64,000 nt of DNA. Source: an uncultured Sutterella sp. GTDB lineage: Bacteria; Pseudomonadota; Gammaproteobacteria; Burkholderiales; Burkholderiaceae_F. The stretch is taken from positions 4,993-68,992 of the forward strand of contig UQTE01000013.1 in assembly GCA_900543805.1 (NCBI GenBank). The letters run 5' to 3'. The notes beneath the pieces were generated by a model that did no database searches, had not been told where the DNA came from, and saw only the letters and a list, made by a program, of their open reading frames with translations. The stretch's first letter is position 1; each line of letters opens with the position of its first letter. A program made the translations under genes and the position numbers. Shown piece by piece: positions 26,230 through 36,533 of this stretch.

Positions 26230-27135
26230 ATGACTTCGAACGTTTTTGTCGCTTCGCGACAGCGTTCCGACACGCCCGCATCATTATCCCCCTCCTCGAT
26301 TCCGGCACAGAATGCAGCTCGGAGGGAGACGCTTTCCCGGCAATACAGCCTCTTCGCCCTGCTGATCGAAAGGGGCGTCCGAGCCTCCGATCATGGCGTT
26401 TCAACCCCCCCCCTCCCGACAAGGGATCTCAGTCCGATCATCCTCGCTTTCCGCAGCCTTCGCGAAGGCGCGGGAAGCTCCACCGTCGCCGCCGCGGCCG
26501 CCTGGCATCTCGGCACGCGACGCGGGAGCCGCGTGCTCGCCGTGGCGCCGCAAGGCACTTTCTCAGGCTTTCGCACCCTCTTCAATCTTCCGCCCGACGT
26601 ACGGCCTTCCGACATTTTCTGGCGCTACACGGATTCCATATTTATAGCGTTTACGCCTGACAAAACCGAGAACAATTATTCCTCACACCCTCCCGTCAAT
26701 CTCGACCCGGCCGACCTTTGCGACCCGCATTTCACGCACGTCGTCGTCGACCTCGGCCACGACGACACCGAGACCGCGCAGCTTTGGCGCGGTGCGGCGG
26801 ACGTGCTCGTCACCGTGGCGGAGCCCGACGCCCACACGGCGGTGAAACTCTCGGAGCACACCGTCGCCCGAAACGAATTGGTTCTCTTCAACAAGGCGCT
26901 CAGTTTTTCCGAGAGCCACACGGACGTGATGCAGTTCCTTCGCGCAACGCCGGGACTCTCCGCGCGCATTGCGCCGCAGATCGTTCCCCGCGACGAATTC
27001 GCCGCCCGGGCCGCCCTGCAGCGCGGCCCCGTGACGCAGCTCGCCCCCTTTGCCGAGAGCGCGCAGGCGATCACCGCGCTCTCCACCTGGCTGATCCTTC
27101 GCGCCGCCCGCCTTCGTGAGGAAGTGCGATGCTGA
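26230..27135 (+). CDS. bcsQ: BcsQ-like MinD/ParA-family cellulose accessory protein
   Basis: The N-terminal ~70 residues are low-complexity. The P-loop region SLREGAGSSTVAAAAAWHL is a degenerate Walker A resembling E. coli BcsQ (RGGVGTTT), in which the usual lysine is absent. A SIMIBI-type core follows (HVVVDLGHDDTETAQLW; ADVLVTVAEPDAHT). BcsQ localises the synthase complex to the pole or inner face of the membrane in enterobacteria. The start ATG at 26230 is chosen over a TTG at 26206. It overlaps bcsA by 7 bases, and this position at the head of the operon strongly supports the assignment despite weak sequence conservation. Confidence 0.8.
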   Translation: MTSNVFVASRQRSDTPASLSPSSIPAQNAARRETLSRQYSLFALLIERGVRASDHGVSTPPLPTRDLSPIILAFRSLREGAGSSTVAAAAAWHLGTRRGSRVLAVAPQGTFSGFRTLFNLPPDVRPSDIFWRYTDSIFIAFTPDKTENNYSSHPPVNLDPADLCDPHFTHVVVDLGHDDTETAQLWRGAADVLVTVAEPDAHTAVKLSEHTVARNELVLFNKALSFSESHTDVMQFLRATPGLSARIAPQIVPRDEFAARAALQRGPVTQLAPFAESAQAITALSTWLILRAARLREEVRC

Positions 27136-29699
27136 TCAAGACCGTCCTGCTGCGGTTCTTCCGCGGCGTGGATCGGGAAGGCGCAGCACTCCTTGAAAAG
27201 TCCACGTCGCTCGTTTCTTCGCTCGTCAACGGCGCCCTTCTGGCGGCGGCATGGCTCTTTTTGCCTTTGGAAAACGCAAACTGGCGTGCGCTTCGCGCCC
27301 GGTTTTCCGACGTCTACCCGAACGTCGATCCGGCCCGAACCCGGCCGCTCGACGGTCTGCGGATTCTGATTCAGAGCCTCTTTCTCCTTTTTGTCCGGGG
27401 AAAGGGAAGCGCCCGCCCGACGTCCGTGCGCCCGAAGACACGCCCCCTTCCGGCGCGGCTCCTCTACCGGGCGACGGTTTTGCTCAAGGCATGGGACCGC
27501 CGCGAGGCGCGGCGTTTCGCCGAGACCGCGCCGCAGCCCTTCGGCCCGGTGCGCGCGATTCTCTGCGCGCTTCTCGGCGCCGTTGCGGTCGTTCTCTTTG
27601 CGCTTTGCGTGACGCAGCACCTTGATCCCCGCTTTCAGGTGCTCTTTTCGGCCTGCACGTTCGCCTTGGCGCTCGTGCTTCGGCTCGTGCGCATTCGCCT
27701 GACGGTGCTCCTGCTCGTTCTCCTTTCGCTCGTCGTCTCGTCGCGCTACCTCTGGTGGCGCCTCACCGAAACCGTCAACTTCGATTCGATCGGAGGGCAC
27801 GTGTTCTCGGCGATGCTCATGACCGCGGAGATCTACACCTTCGTCCTGATGGCGCTCAGCTACTTCCAGACCTTCTGGGTGCTCGACCGCAAACCCTGTC
27901 CGCTCCCCGAGGACCGCTCCCCATGGCCGCACGTGGACGTCTGCATTCCGAGCTACAACGAGCCCCTTGAACTCGTGCGCACGACGGTGCTCGGCGTGCA
28001 GTCTATGGACTGGCCCAAGGAGAAACTTCACGTCTGGATTCTCGACGACGGCGACCGCGACGACTTCGAAGCCTTTGCGAAAGAAGCGGGCGCGGGCTAC
28101 ATCCGCCGCAAGGAGCACAAGGGCGCCAAGGCGGGGAACATCAACCACGCCCTCGGGAAGATTCACGGCGAATTCGTCGTGATCTTCGACTGCGACCACA
28201 TTCCGGTGCGCTCCTTCCTCACCCAAACCATGGGCTGGATGCTGCGCGACGAGAAAATCGCGCTCGTGCAGACGCCGCACCACTTCTACTCGCCCGCGCC
28301 CTATCAGCGAAACCTCCGCCTCACGGACGCGGTCCCGCAGGAGGACGCCCTCTTTCACGTCTTCATTCAGTGCGGCAACGACACCTGGAACGCAACGCTC
28401 TTTTGCGGCTCCTGCACGGTCATACGGCGCAAGGCGCTCGACGAAATCGGCGGAATCGCCACCGAAACCGTCACGGAGGACGCCCACACGTCGCTTCGGC
28501 TCTATCGGCGCGGCTGGCGCTCGGCCTTCCTTTCGACGCCGCTCGCCGCGGGCCTTTCGACCGAGACGCTCGCCTCGCACATCGGGCAGCGCATCCGCTG
28601 GGCGCGCGGGATGATTCAGATCTTCCGGCTTGACAATCCGCTCTTCGGGCGGGGGCTTACGCTCGGACAGCGTCTGTGCTTCTTCAGCGGGATGTTTTAC
28701 TTCCTGCTCGGCATTCCGAGGATCATCTTCCTCATCGCGCCGCTTCCCTTCATCTTTTTCGACACGAACGTCATTCAGGCGCCGGGACTGGCGATCCTCG
28801 CCTTCGTCGTGCCGCACCTCGTGCACCTCAACCTCTCGAACGAGTTTGCGCAGCGGGGCCTTCGCTTTCCGTTGATGGGCGAAATCTACGACACGGTGCT
28901 CTCCTGGTACATCGCGGTTCCGACGACCGTGGCGCTCTTTGCGCCGCACGTCGGAAAATTCAACGTGACGACGAAGGGCGCAAAGGTCGACTCGGACCAC
29001 CTCGACTGGCACATCGCGCGGCCCTACCTCGTGCTCCTCGCCCTCAACGCCGCGGGGCTTTTGTGGCTCTTCGGGCGCGCGTTCACGTCAGGCGGTCTCG
29101 ACGGCGCGACGATTCTCGTCAACGTCGTCTGGCTCTTCTACAACATGGTGATTCTTTCCGCGGCCGTGGCGGTCGCCGTCGAGACCGTGCAGGAGCGTCG
29201 TTTTCACCGCGTGACGACGCGCCGCCGCGCCTCGCTTCGCCGCGACGACGGCACCGTCTGGCACGCGACGCTTCGGGACTTCTCGCAAACCGGCGTGAAT
29301 CTCGAGATGCCCGCTGAAGCGGCGGGGCGCCTGCGCACCTCCGAAACCGTTTCGCTCGTCCTTGAGGACGACGGCGTTGCGCACGAATTCCGCGGGATGA
29401 TCCGCCGCGCCAACGCACGCGGCGTCGGCATCGAACTCACCTTCCGAAGCCTTGCCGAAGAAAAGCGATACATCGCAGCGACCTTCTGCCGCGATCACCT
29501 CTGGGACGACGCCCTGCACAAGCCGGGCGTGGGAATCGGTCAAGCCCTGCGTACGATCCTCGGCTTTGCTGGACTCGGCGTCCGATCGATCATCAGCCTC
29601 GCGCCCTCCTGGGCCGCCATCGGATTGGTGGACGTACAGCGTTTCCTTCGCTGGCTTTCGGACTTTGTCCCGAGACGTCCCCGACGACGCGAATTCTGA
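27129..29699 (+). CDS. bcsA: Cellulose synthase catalytic subunit BcsA with PilZ domain
   Basis: This inner-membrane processive glycosyltransferase (family GT2) polymerises glucose from UDP-glucose and extrudes the chain. Visible motifs are the first Asp in WILDDGDRDD (~304), DxD in IFDCDHIP (~353), TED in TVTEDAHTS (~449) and QRIRW (~487). Transmembrane helices flank the catalytic domain. The C-terminal PilZ domain shows RRRASLR (~697) and DFSQTGV, the c-di-GMP-binding pattern RxxxR...(D/N)xSxxG, so activity should be c-di-GMP-dependent. At 856 aa it is of normal length for a BcsA with an N-terminal extension. Confidence 0.96.
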   Translation: MLIKTVLLRFFRGVDREGAALLEKSTSLVSSLVNGALLAAAWLFLPLENANWRALRARFSDVYPNVDPARTRPLDGLRILIQSLFLLFVRGKGSARPTSVRPKTRPLPARLLYRATVLLKAWDRREARRFAETAPQPFGPVRAILCALLGAVAVVLFALCVTQHLDPRFQVLFSACTFALALVLRLVRIRLTVLLLVLLSLVVSSRYLWWRLTETVNFDSIGGHVFSAMLMTAEIYTFVLMALSYFQTFWVLDRKPCPLPEDRSPWPHVDVCIPSYNEPLELVRTTVLGVQSMDWPKEKLHVWILDDGDRDDFEAFAKEAGAGYIRRKEHKGAKAGNINHALGKIHGEFVVIFDCDHIPVRSFLTQTMGWMLRDEKIALVQTPHHFYSPAPYQRNLRLTDAVPQEDALFHVFIQCGNDTWNATLFCGSCTVIRRKALDEIGGIATETVTEDAHTSLRLYRRGWRSAFLSTPLAAGLSTETLASHIGQRIRWARGMIQIFRLDNPLFGRGLTLGQRLCFFSGMFYFLLGIPRIIFLIAPLPFIFFDTNVIQAPGLAILAFVVPHLVHLNLSNEFAQRGLRFPLMGEIYDTVLSWYIAVPTTVALFAPHVGKFNVTTKGAKVDSDHLDWHIARPYLVLLALNAAGLLWLFGRAFTSGGLDGATILVNVVWLFYNMVILSAAVAVAVETVQERRFHRVTTRRRASLRRDDGTVWHATLRDFSQTGVNLEMPAEAAGRLRTSETVSLVLEDDGVAHEFRGMIRRANARGVGIELTFRSLAEEKRYIAATFCRDHLWDDALHKPGVGIGQALRTILGFAGLGVRSIISLAPSWAAIGLVDVQRFLRWLSDFVPRRPRRREF

Positions 29700-29763
29700 C
29701 CCGAGCGCAACCTTGAAGGCCCGCTCCGAAAACGACCGAAAAACTTTGATTGTGTTGAAAACA

Positions 29764-32055
29764 ATGACCCGACATCTCTTCGCCCTCAGCCTCCTGGGCC
29801 TGAGTTTCGCCCTGAACCCCTCGTTTGCGGCCGCTCAGGAAACGCTTCGGCCGCTCGCCGAAGCGCTTCTCGACGTGCAGGCCGACGCCGGAGCACTTGA
29901 AACCCGCATCGAAACGGAACGCTTCGCCGCGCTCAAGTCCCTGCCCGAGAACACGCCGATCCGCATGACGGGGCTCAACGCCAAGTGGCGCCTTCCCTTC
30001 GTCATCGCCCGCGACGAACTCGCGACGAAGGCTTCCGTCACCTTCAAGTGGACGCCTTCGCCCGTTCTGTTGCCCGTGAAGTCGCAACTCAATCTTCGGC
30101 TCAACGGCGAACTCGAACGAAGCCTCCCGATCACGACCGAGGAGATCGGCCGTACCGTGGTGACGACCGTTGAACTCAACCCCAAGCGCCTCAAGGACCT
30201 GAACGAGCTCGAATTCGAGTTCGTGGGCTCCTACGAACACAACTGCGAGTCACCCGCCGACGCGTCGCTCTGGCTTGAAATCGATCGGGAAAGCACGCTG
30301 ACGCTCTCCAAGCAGAAGATCCGCGTCGCCAACGAGCTGCAGCTCCTTCCTTCGCCCTTCCTCGATCCGGGCGCGAGAAGCCGCATCACGCTTCCCGTGC
30401 TCTTTCCCGCGCGCCCCTCGGACAAGGCGCTGCAGGCGGCCGCCGTCCTCGCCTCGTGGGCGGGCAAAACGGCCGACTGGCGCGATCTCTCCCTGCCGGT
30501 GCACTACGGCGAAGCGCCCGCCGAAGGGCACTTCGTCGTCTTCGCGACGCCCGAAACCCTCCCCGAATTCCTGCGGGGCACGGCGGAAATCACCGGGCCG
30601 GAAGTGCGCATCGTGGACGCACCCCATTCCGACTGGGCCAAGGTGCTCGTCATCGCCGGCCGCAACGACGAAGAGCTCGTCGAGGCCGCGCAGGCGCTCG
30701 CGCTCGAAGGCGACCGCTTCGCGGGTCCGCGCGTTCTCGTGACGGAATCCCCGCGGCTCCCGCCGCGCCCCGCCTACGACGCCCGCAAGTGGCTCCCGAC
30801 CGACCGCAAGGTGCGTTTTGACGAGCTCGTCGACCATCCTTCGCAGCTTCGCTCGCGCGGCACCTTCCCCGACCCGATCGCGGTCCATTTCCGCCTTGCG
30901 CCCGACCTCTTCGTCTTGCCGAGAACCAGCATTCCGATGGAGTTGAGCTACCGCTACACGCCGCCGGGCGATGACGCCGCCGCGAGCGTGCGCGTTCGCA
31001 TCAACGACGCGCTCATGGGCTACGAAGTGCTCGAATCGGACGAATCGGCGACCGCTCCGGTCGTGCGCCGCGTAGCGGCGCTCGACGCGATGGCGGGTTT
31101 TCTGCGCGCCCTCAGTTTGCCGACCGTCCACCTCGACGCCGCCAACACGCTCGAATTCGACTTTCAGTACGACGTGGCGGTGACGGACAGCTCGCTCCCC
31201 GGGAAGTGCCCTTCGGTGTCGCTCACGGAAAACCAGGTGGAAATCGATCCCGCGAGCACGCTCGACTTCCGCGGTTTCTACCACTACGCGGAACTTCCGA
31301 ACCTGCGTCTCTTCACGCTCTCGGGCTACCCCTATTCACGCTTTGCGGACCTCGCCCAGACGACGGTGGTTCTCCCGAAGAATCCCGAGGCCCAGGACGT
31401 GAGCACGATGCTCGCGGCCGTGGGCCGCATCGGCTCGCAGACGGGGACCGCGGGCGTCCTCGTGACGGTGTCGACCGATCCCTCGCCTGAAGCCCTGACT
31501 GATCGCGACGTGCTCGTGATCGGAAACCTCGGCTCGGGCGGAGACGTCCCCGCCGGAACGCCCTTTGCCGAGGAAATCCGACGCGGCCTTGCGCCCGAGA
31601 ACGCTCCGGCCCTGCACAAGGACCGGGCGATCCGCGTGCGGACCGACTCGCCGGAGAGCAGCCGCCAGGCGGCGCTCGTGAGCTTCGAGTCCCCCGTGAC
31701 GAAGGGGCGCACCGTTACGGCGCTCCTCTCGCAACCGGGCGCGGGCACCGCGCTGCTGCAGGATAAGCTCGGCGCTGCGGGCAGCTTCTACGACGTCGAC
31801 GGGGCGGTGAGCTTTCTCACCCCCAAGGGAAGCGTCAACTTCCGGCCGGCCGAGGTCTACGCGGTGGGCGATCTGCCGTGGCATCAGCGCATCTGGAATC
31901 AGCTCCTCGACAAGCCCTTCGTGCTCTTCGGGATCACGCTCGTCTTCCTCGCGTGCGCGGCGCTCCTTCTCTACCTTCTCATGACGCGCGTCGTCGCGGG
32001 GCGACTGTTGAGCGCCCGCGACAAGCTTCGCGTTCCGTCCAACCGCAAGTCCTGA
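29764..32055 (+). CDS. bcsB: Cellulose synthase periplasmic subunit BcsB
   Basis: BcsB is anchored to the inner membrane and guides the polymer through the periplasm. The start at 29764 gives a signal peptide (MTRHLFALSLLGLSFAL... ending near AAAQ). The body is the carbohydrate-binding and flavodoxin-like repeat structure of the family, and a C-terminal transmembrane helix (VLFGITLVFLACAALLLYLL) is followed by a basic tail. Length is 763 aa, typical. The ribosome site is weak, and 64 bases separate it from bcsA. Confidence 0.92.
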   Translation: MTRHLFALSLLGLSFALNPSFAAAQETLRPLAEALLDVQADAGALETRIETERFAALKSLPENTPIRMTGLNAKWRLPFVIARDELATKASVTFKWTPSPVLLPVKSQLNLRLNGELERSLPITTEEIGRTVVTTVELNPKRLKDLNELEFEFVGSYEHNCESPADASLWLEIDRESTLTLSKQKIRVANELQLLPSPFLDPGARSRITLPVLFPARPSDKALQAAAVLASWAGKTADWRDLSLPVHYGEAPAEGHFVVFATPETLPEFLRGTAEITGPEVRIVDAPHSDWAKVLVIAGRNDEELVEAAQALALEGDRFAGPRVLVTESPRLPPRPAYDARKWLPTDRKVRFDELVDHPSQLRSRGTFPDPIAVHFRLAPDLFVLPRTSIPMELSYRYTPPGDDAAASVRVRINDALMGYEVLESDESATAPVVRRVAALDAMAGFLRALSLPTVHLDAANTLEFDFQYDVAVTDSSLPGKCPSVSLTENQVEIDPASTLDFRGFYHYAELPNLRLFTLSGYPYSRFADLAQTTVVLPKNPEAQDVSTMLAAVGRIGSQTGTAGVLVTVSTDPSPEALTDRDVLVIGNLGSGGDVPAGTPFAEEIRRGLAPENAPALHKDRAIRVRTDSPESSRQAALVSFESPVTKGRTVTALLSQPGAGTALLQDKLGAAGSFYDVDGAVSFLTPKGSVNFRPAEVYAVGDLPWHQRIWNQLLDKPFVLFGITLVFLACAALLLYLLMTRVVAGRLLSARDKLRVPSNRKS

Positions 32056-32066
32056 GGAGTGAGCCG

Positions 32067-33254
32067 ATGATCGCCAAACGCAGTTTTCTTCAGGCCCTCG
32101 GCGCCGCCGCCCTTCTTTCGTCGCCGCTTGCACGCGTGGCCGCGGCGACCGACGGCGTCCGCCGAACCCTCTCCTGGAGCGCCTGGCGCCGCTTTGCGGC
32201 CGAAGCCGTAAGCGCTGAAGGCCGTCTCATCGATCCGAGCGACGCGCGCCAAATCACGACGAGCGAAGGACAGTCCTACGGGCTCTTCTTCGCGCTCGTC
32301 GACGACGACCGCGAGCTCTTTGAAAGGCTTCGCCGCTGGACGGTCGACAACCTCTGCGCCGGAGACGCCGGGAAAAACCTTCCCGCCTGGCTCTGGGGCA
32401 AGACGGTTGTACCCGCACCGAAAACCGCCGATTCGCGGCGCGCCGCCGAGAAACCCGCCCCCGTCGTGCGTTGGAGCGTGATCGACGCAAACAACGCGAC
32501 CGACGCCGACCTCTGGATCGCCTACGCGCTCCTCGAAGCGGGGCGCCTCTGGAAGGAAGACGCCTACCGCGAAGAGGGGCTCGCCCTCCTCGACCTCGTC
32601 GGCCGCACGTGTCTGCACGAAACCGAGGCGATGGGCCCCGTCTGTCTTCCGGGCCGCACGGGCTTCGTCGACGGCGAAGGTCGCATCACCTTCAATCCGA
32701 GCTACACGCCGCCGCAGCTCCTTCGCCGCTTCGCCGCGGAAGACCCCCGATGGCTCGCCGCGGAACGCGCGGCGCTTCGCGCGACGCTGCGCGCATCCCC
32801 CGCCGGCGCCGCGCCCGACTGGGCCGTCTTCGACGAATCGGGCACGCTCGTCGAAGACGGGCGTCCCTTCGGGAGCTGGGACGCCGTGCGCGTCTACCTC
32901 TGGGCGGGCATGCTCCCGCAGGACGCGCCGGAGCGGGACCTGCTTGTGCGGCACTTCGCGCCGGTCTTCCGACTCGTCCGAGCCCGGGGAAGCGTTCCCG
33001 AACGCATCGACACCCGCACGCTCGCGGTCTCCGCGGCCGGCCCCGACGCCTTCGGAGCGGCCTTTCTCGCCTGGCGCCCGAATTCGCCCGAAGGCGACCT
33101 TCTTCGCGCCCGTCTCGAAAAGCTTCCGATTGCGGCCGAGAGCTACTACAAGAGCATGCTGACGCTTTTCGGGCTCGGCTTTGACGACGCGCGCTTCGCG
33201 TTTGACCGCGAAGGACGTCTGCTGCGCCCGATCCGCTCGGGAGTCCGGTCATGA
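32067..33254 (+). CDS. bcsZ: Periplasmic endo-1,4-beta-glucanase BcsZ (GH8)
   Basis: A GH8 cellulase needed for proper cellulose export. The start at 32067, after TGAGGAGTGAG, gives a signal peptide (MIAKRSFLQALGAAALL... cleaved near AAAT). The general-acid motif TTSEGQSYGLFFAL has Glu67, and the second catalytic motif NNATDADLWIAYALLEAG is near residue 140. Length is 395 aa. It overlaps bcsC by 4 bases, so translation is coupled. Confidence 0.93.
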   Translation: MIAKRSFLQALGAAALLSSPLARVAAATDGVRRTLSWSAWRRFAAEAVSAEGRLIDPSDARQITTSEGQSYGLFFALVDDDRELFERLRRWTVDNLCAGDAGKNLPAWLWGKTVVPAPKTADSRRAAEKPAPVVRWSVIDANNATDADLWIAYALLEAGRLWKEDAYREEGLALLDLVGRTCLHETEAMGPVCLPGRTGFVDGEGRITFNPSYTPPQLLRRFAAEDPRWLAAERAALRATLRASPAGAAPDWAVFDESGTLVEDGRPFGSWDAVRVYLWAGMLPQDAPERDLLVRHFAPVFRLVRARGSVPERIDTRTLAVSAAGPDAFGAAFLAWRPNSPEGDLLRARLEKLPIAAESYYKSMLTLFGLGFDDARFAFDREGRLLRPIRSGVRS

Positions 33255-36200
33255 CGACCGCAAAGACCTTCGCCCCGATCCTAGCGGTCCTTGCCGCGCT
33301 CCCTGCGGCCGACGCGCTCTGCGCCCCGGACCGAGCGGGGATTCAGACGCGCTGGCTCGCAGGCCAGATCGAATCGGCGCGAACGACCGACAACGCGGCC
33401 GTGGAACGCGATGCGTTCCGACGGCTCCTCAGCATGTCGCCCGACGACGCGGAGCTGCAGCTTGACTATCTGCGCCACCTCTTTCGCTACGACGTCCCCG
33501 GAAGGGAGGACGAGGCGGAGGTCGCCGCGCTTCTCAAGAAACTCTGCGCTTCGCCCGACGCGAGGACCTGCCGCGACGCCCGCACGCTCGAGCGCGTGAC
33601 CCGGGGCGATCTTGCCCAAAGGTACGCCGCCCTGCGCCTTCTCGCCGTCGCGGGACGCCACGACGAGGCCGCCCGCGAGGCGGAAAAGCTCTTTCAGGGC
33701 GTCCCGCCCGAGCCGTCGCTCCAACTCGAATACGCCGACATGCTGCTTCGGACCGAGACGCGACGCGCCGAAGGAAAGGCGCTCCTGGAAACCCTTCGCC
33801 GGTCGCCGTCGCTTTTCATCTCGCAGCGCGCCCAACGCCGTCTTGCCGACGAAGCCTTTGAAGAAGCGCTCGAACGGGCGCTCGAAGGCGTCTACCAAAG
33901 CGCCACGCGCGCCGAATGCGTCGCGACGCTCGAACGTCTCCTGGGCGAAAAGCCCGACGACCCGCGCTCGGAACGCTGGCGCAACGCCATTGCGGAGGGG
34001 CGCTACTGGCTCGCGAACGACCGCGGGGACGCACTTTTGAAGCGGGGCGCGCTCACGAAGGCCGAAGCCGCCTACCGCGAAGCCCTCGCAGTCGATCCCT
34101 CTCGGCCCTTCGCCTACGCGGGCCTCGCCGACGTGGCGCTTCGCCGCGGCGACCGAAGCGCGGCACAGCGTCTTCTCGAAAAGGCCGTGTCGCTCACCGA
34201 CGACTCGCAGGCCGCGTACCGTGCGGTGCTGACGCGCCGCATCGCGGGGATTCATCAGGATGCGCTCGTAGCCAAGGCGGACCGCCTCGCGCCTCGGGTC
34301 GACGCCGAAGGGAATTTTCTCGAGACGCCTTCGTCCGAATACGTGGCCGCCTTGCGACGCGCGCTCGACGCGGGCGAAGCCGATCCCTGGACGACGGGTC
34401 GGCTCGCGCGAGCCCTGTGGGCCCGCGGGGAATTCGATGCGGCCGACCGACTTTGGAAAACGCAGGCCGAAAGAGCCGCGCCGTCCGAGCTCGGCGAATG
34501 GCGCTACGCCGAGGCGCTCTTTCGCCGAAGCGTCGATCAACCGGAAAAGGCCGTCGCCCTCGCCAAAGACTTTCTCGCCCGCCTTCCCGCCCGTCCCCGG
34601 GCGGCGGACGCCGAACGCATCCGGGCGATGCGCGATCTCGCACACACGTTGCGCACGAACATCGCGGTCGCGCGGGCCGAAAGCCTGGCCGAAGCGGGCC
34701 GCTTTGCCGAAGCCCTTCGGGCGCTCCCCGACGATGCGCTCCTCGAATCCTGGCGCTTGGCGAAGGCCGCGGACTGGGCGCGGCAGGCGGGCGACCCGGA
34801 ACGTGCGCAGTCCCTCTGGCAAAAGACCGCAGCCGACCCCGCTTGGCGTGAAGAGGCGATCTACGGCGAAGTCGAGGCGCTTCTCGCCCGCGCTCGGGGG
34901 CGTCCCGAGAGCGTTCGGGGCGAGGTCGTCCGTCTGGTGCGGGGACTCGAGAGCGAAAACGACGAACGCGGCACGCTCACGGCCAAGAGTCTCGCGCGCA
35001 TGACGGGCGCGCTCGACGACGCGGGCGCCGCGGACGAAGCGCTGGCGCTCGTCGAGCGGCACGTCGCTCTGCTTGCGGGTTCGGATCCCGAGGAGACTGA
35101 AGAGGCCGTCATGCTCTGGCGGCGCGTCGCCATGGCCCGTGAAGAGGAAGGTCGCTTTCCGGAGGCGCTCGACGCCTACCGGGGGGCCTTTTCGCGCGCG
35201 GGATTTCTCCGAAACGAACGAGGCGAAGCAATCTCCTTTACGCGCGCCATGCGTTTGCCCGACGGGGCGAGCGCACAGCCCGTGGAGGGCGCACCCGCTC
35301 TCGGTCCCGACGGCTGGCTCGCGCAGTCGCTTCGCAGCCGCGCGGCCGAGCGGTACGCCGCCCAAGAGCTGCGCCTTGCCTTCGGCGTCAACGTCGACGT
35401 CGACCCGGGGACGGGCGGCTATTCGGATCTCACGGCCGTCACCTGGATGAGCGAGGCGTCCTTTCCCGCCTTCGGCGGACGCGCGACGCTTCGCACCGAC
35501 AGCGTGGGCTACGACATGGGCCACCTCGGCGCCGACTTCCGGGATTTCGGAACCACTTCGAACGCCGCGGCGGGCTTTCGCGCGGCCGATCCCGTCAACC
35601 GCGATTTCGGGCAGTCCGTCGCCTTCCGTTGGGAGGGACGGCAGCTCGATTTCGACGTCGGCACGACGCCCATGGGAATGCTCTACGGCGATCCCTCGGG
35701 GGCCGTCAACTGGTCCTGGGACGCCGGAAACTTCGGGCTCTCGACGGGCGTCTACTACCGCCCCGAATCCGGGTCGCTTCTCGCGCTCGGCGGTCAGCGC
35801 GACCCTGCGACGGGCCGCGAATGGGGCGGCGTGCGCCGTCTGGGCCTGCGTTTTTCGCTCTCCCACGACCTCGGTCAGCGCGACGGCTACTGGTCGGTCG
35901 CGATGCTCGAAAAGATCCGCGGTCACGACGTCGCCGACAACACCGCCTTCAAATTCATGGCCGGATGGTACCGGCGCCTCGTCGACCTCGCACATCACAA
36001 GCGTACGGCGGGCGTCTCGGCGCTTTACTGGCACTATGAGAAGGACCTCTCCGACTACACCTTCGGGCAAGGGGGCTACTACTCGCCCAACGACGCGGGC
36101 TCCGTCGGAGGGTTCGTCGAGGAATCGCGCCGAACGGGGCAATGGTCCTGGACGGCTCGGGCTCGGCTCTCTGTCGCAGCGTCGCGCTCCGAAGCGCGGG

Positions 36201-36481
36201 ACCGTTATCCGCTCCAATCGAAACTCGCGGGACTCGGTCTCGCCGACATCGACGCGCGCGAGGAGGCGGATTCGTCCGTCGGTCTCGGCGTTTCGGTTTT
36301 CGCGGCGGCCGAACGGCGGCTCACGAAGCACGCCGTTGTCGGCGCATCCGCAACCTACCAGCATGACACGGACCGCTACGCGCCGTTTTATGCCGGACTC
36401 TGGCTTCGCTGGCACTGGGACGGCTGGGAGGGCGACCTCCCGCAGCCGCCCGCGCCGATGACGCCTTACGCAAAGTGGTGA
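33251..36481 (+). CDS. bcsC: Outer-membrane cellulose export protein BcsC
   Basis: BcsC forms a TPR-repeat periplasmic scaffold and a C-terminal outer-membrane beta-barrel through which cellulose leaves. A signal peptide is present (ending near ADALCAP). TPR-like helical repeats run to ~residue 680 (for example LLKRGALTKAEAAYREALAV). The BCSC_C barrel domain follows from ~700 (for example HLGADFRDFGTTSN and the conserved GVSALYWHYEKDLSDYTFGQ). The protein ends soon after a strand reading FYAGLWLRWHWDGW. Length of 1076 aa is typical. Confidence 0.93.
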   Translation: MTTAKTFAPILAVLAALPAADALCAPDRAGIQTRWLAGQIESARTTDNAAVERDAFRRLLSMSPDDAELQLDYLRHLFRYDVPGREDEAEVAALLKKLCASPDARTCRDARTLERVTRGDLAQRYAALRLLAVAGRHDEAAREAEKLFQGVPPEPSLQLEYADMLLRTETRRAEGKALLETLRRSPSLFISQRAQRRLADEAFEEALERALEGVYQSATRAECVATLERLLGEKPDDPRSERWRNAIAEGRYWLANDRGDALLKRGALTKAEAAYREALAVDPSRPFAYAGLADVALRRGDRSAAQRLLEKAVSLTDDSQAAYRAVLTRRIAGIHQDALVAKADRLAPRVDAEGNFLETPSSEYVAALRRALDAGEADPWTTGRLARALWARGEFDAADRLWKTQAERAAPSELGEWRYAEALFRRSVDQPEKAVALAKDFLARLPARPRAADAERIRAMRDLAHTLRTNIAVARAESLAEAGRFAEALRALPDDALLESWRLAKAADWARQAGDPERAQSLWQKTAADPAWREEAIYGEVEALLARARGRPESVRGEVVRLVRGLESENDERGTLTAKSLARMTGALDDAGAADEALALVERHVALLAGSDPEETEEAVMLWRRVAMAREEEGRFPEALDAYRGAFSRAGFLRNERGEAISFTRAMRLPDGASAQPVEGAPALGPDGWLAQSLRSRAAERYAAQELRLAFGVNVDVDPGTGGYSDLTAVTWMSEASFPAFGGRATLRTDSVGYDMGHLGADFRDFGTTSNAAAGFRAADPVNRDFGQSVAFRWEGRQLDFDVGTTPMGMLYGDPSGAVNWSWDAGNFGLSTGVYYRPESGSLLALGGQRDPATGREWGGVRRLGLRFSLSHDLGQRDGYWSVAMLEKIRGHDVADNTAFKFMAGWYRRLVDLAHHKRTAGVSALYWHYEKDLSDYTFGQGGYYSPNDAGSVGGFVEESRRTGQWSWTARARLSVAASRSEARDRYPLQSKLAGLGLADIDAREEADSSVGLGVSVFAAAERRLTKHAVVGASATYQHDTDRYAPFYAGLWLRWHWDGWEGDLPQPPAPMTPYAKW

Positions 36482-36533
36482 GCGCTCCGCGCTTCACCGT
36501 CAGACTCACAGCACCACGCTAGGAACCGCATCC

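Noticed and set aside
26676..29012. 778-codon minus-strand open frame opposite bcsQ and bcsA
   Set aside because: Antisense shadow of the highly conserved BcsA coding sequence; low-complexity charged composition.
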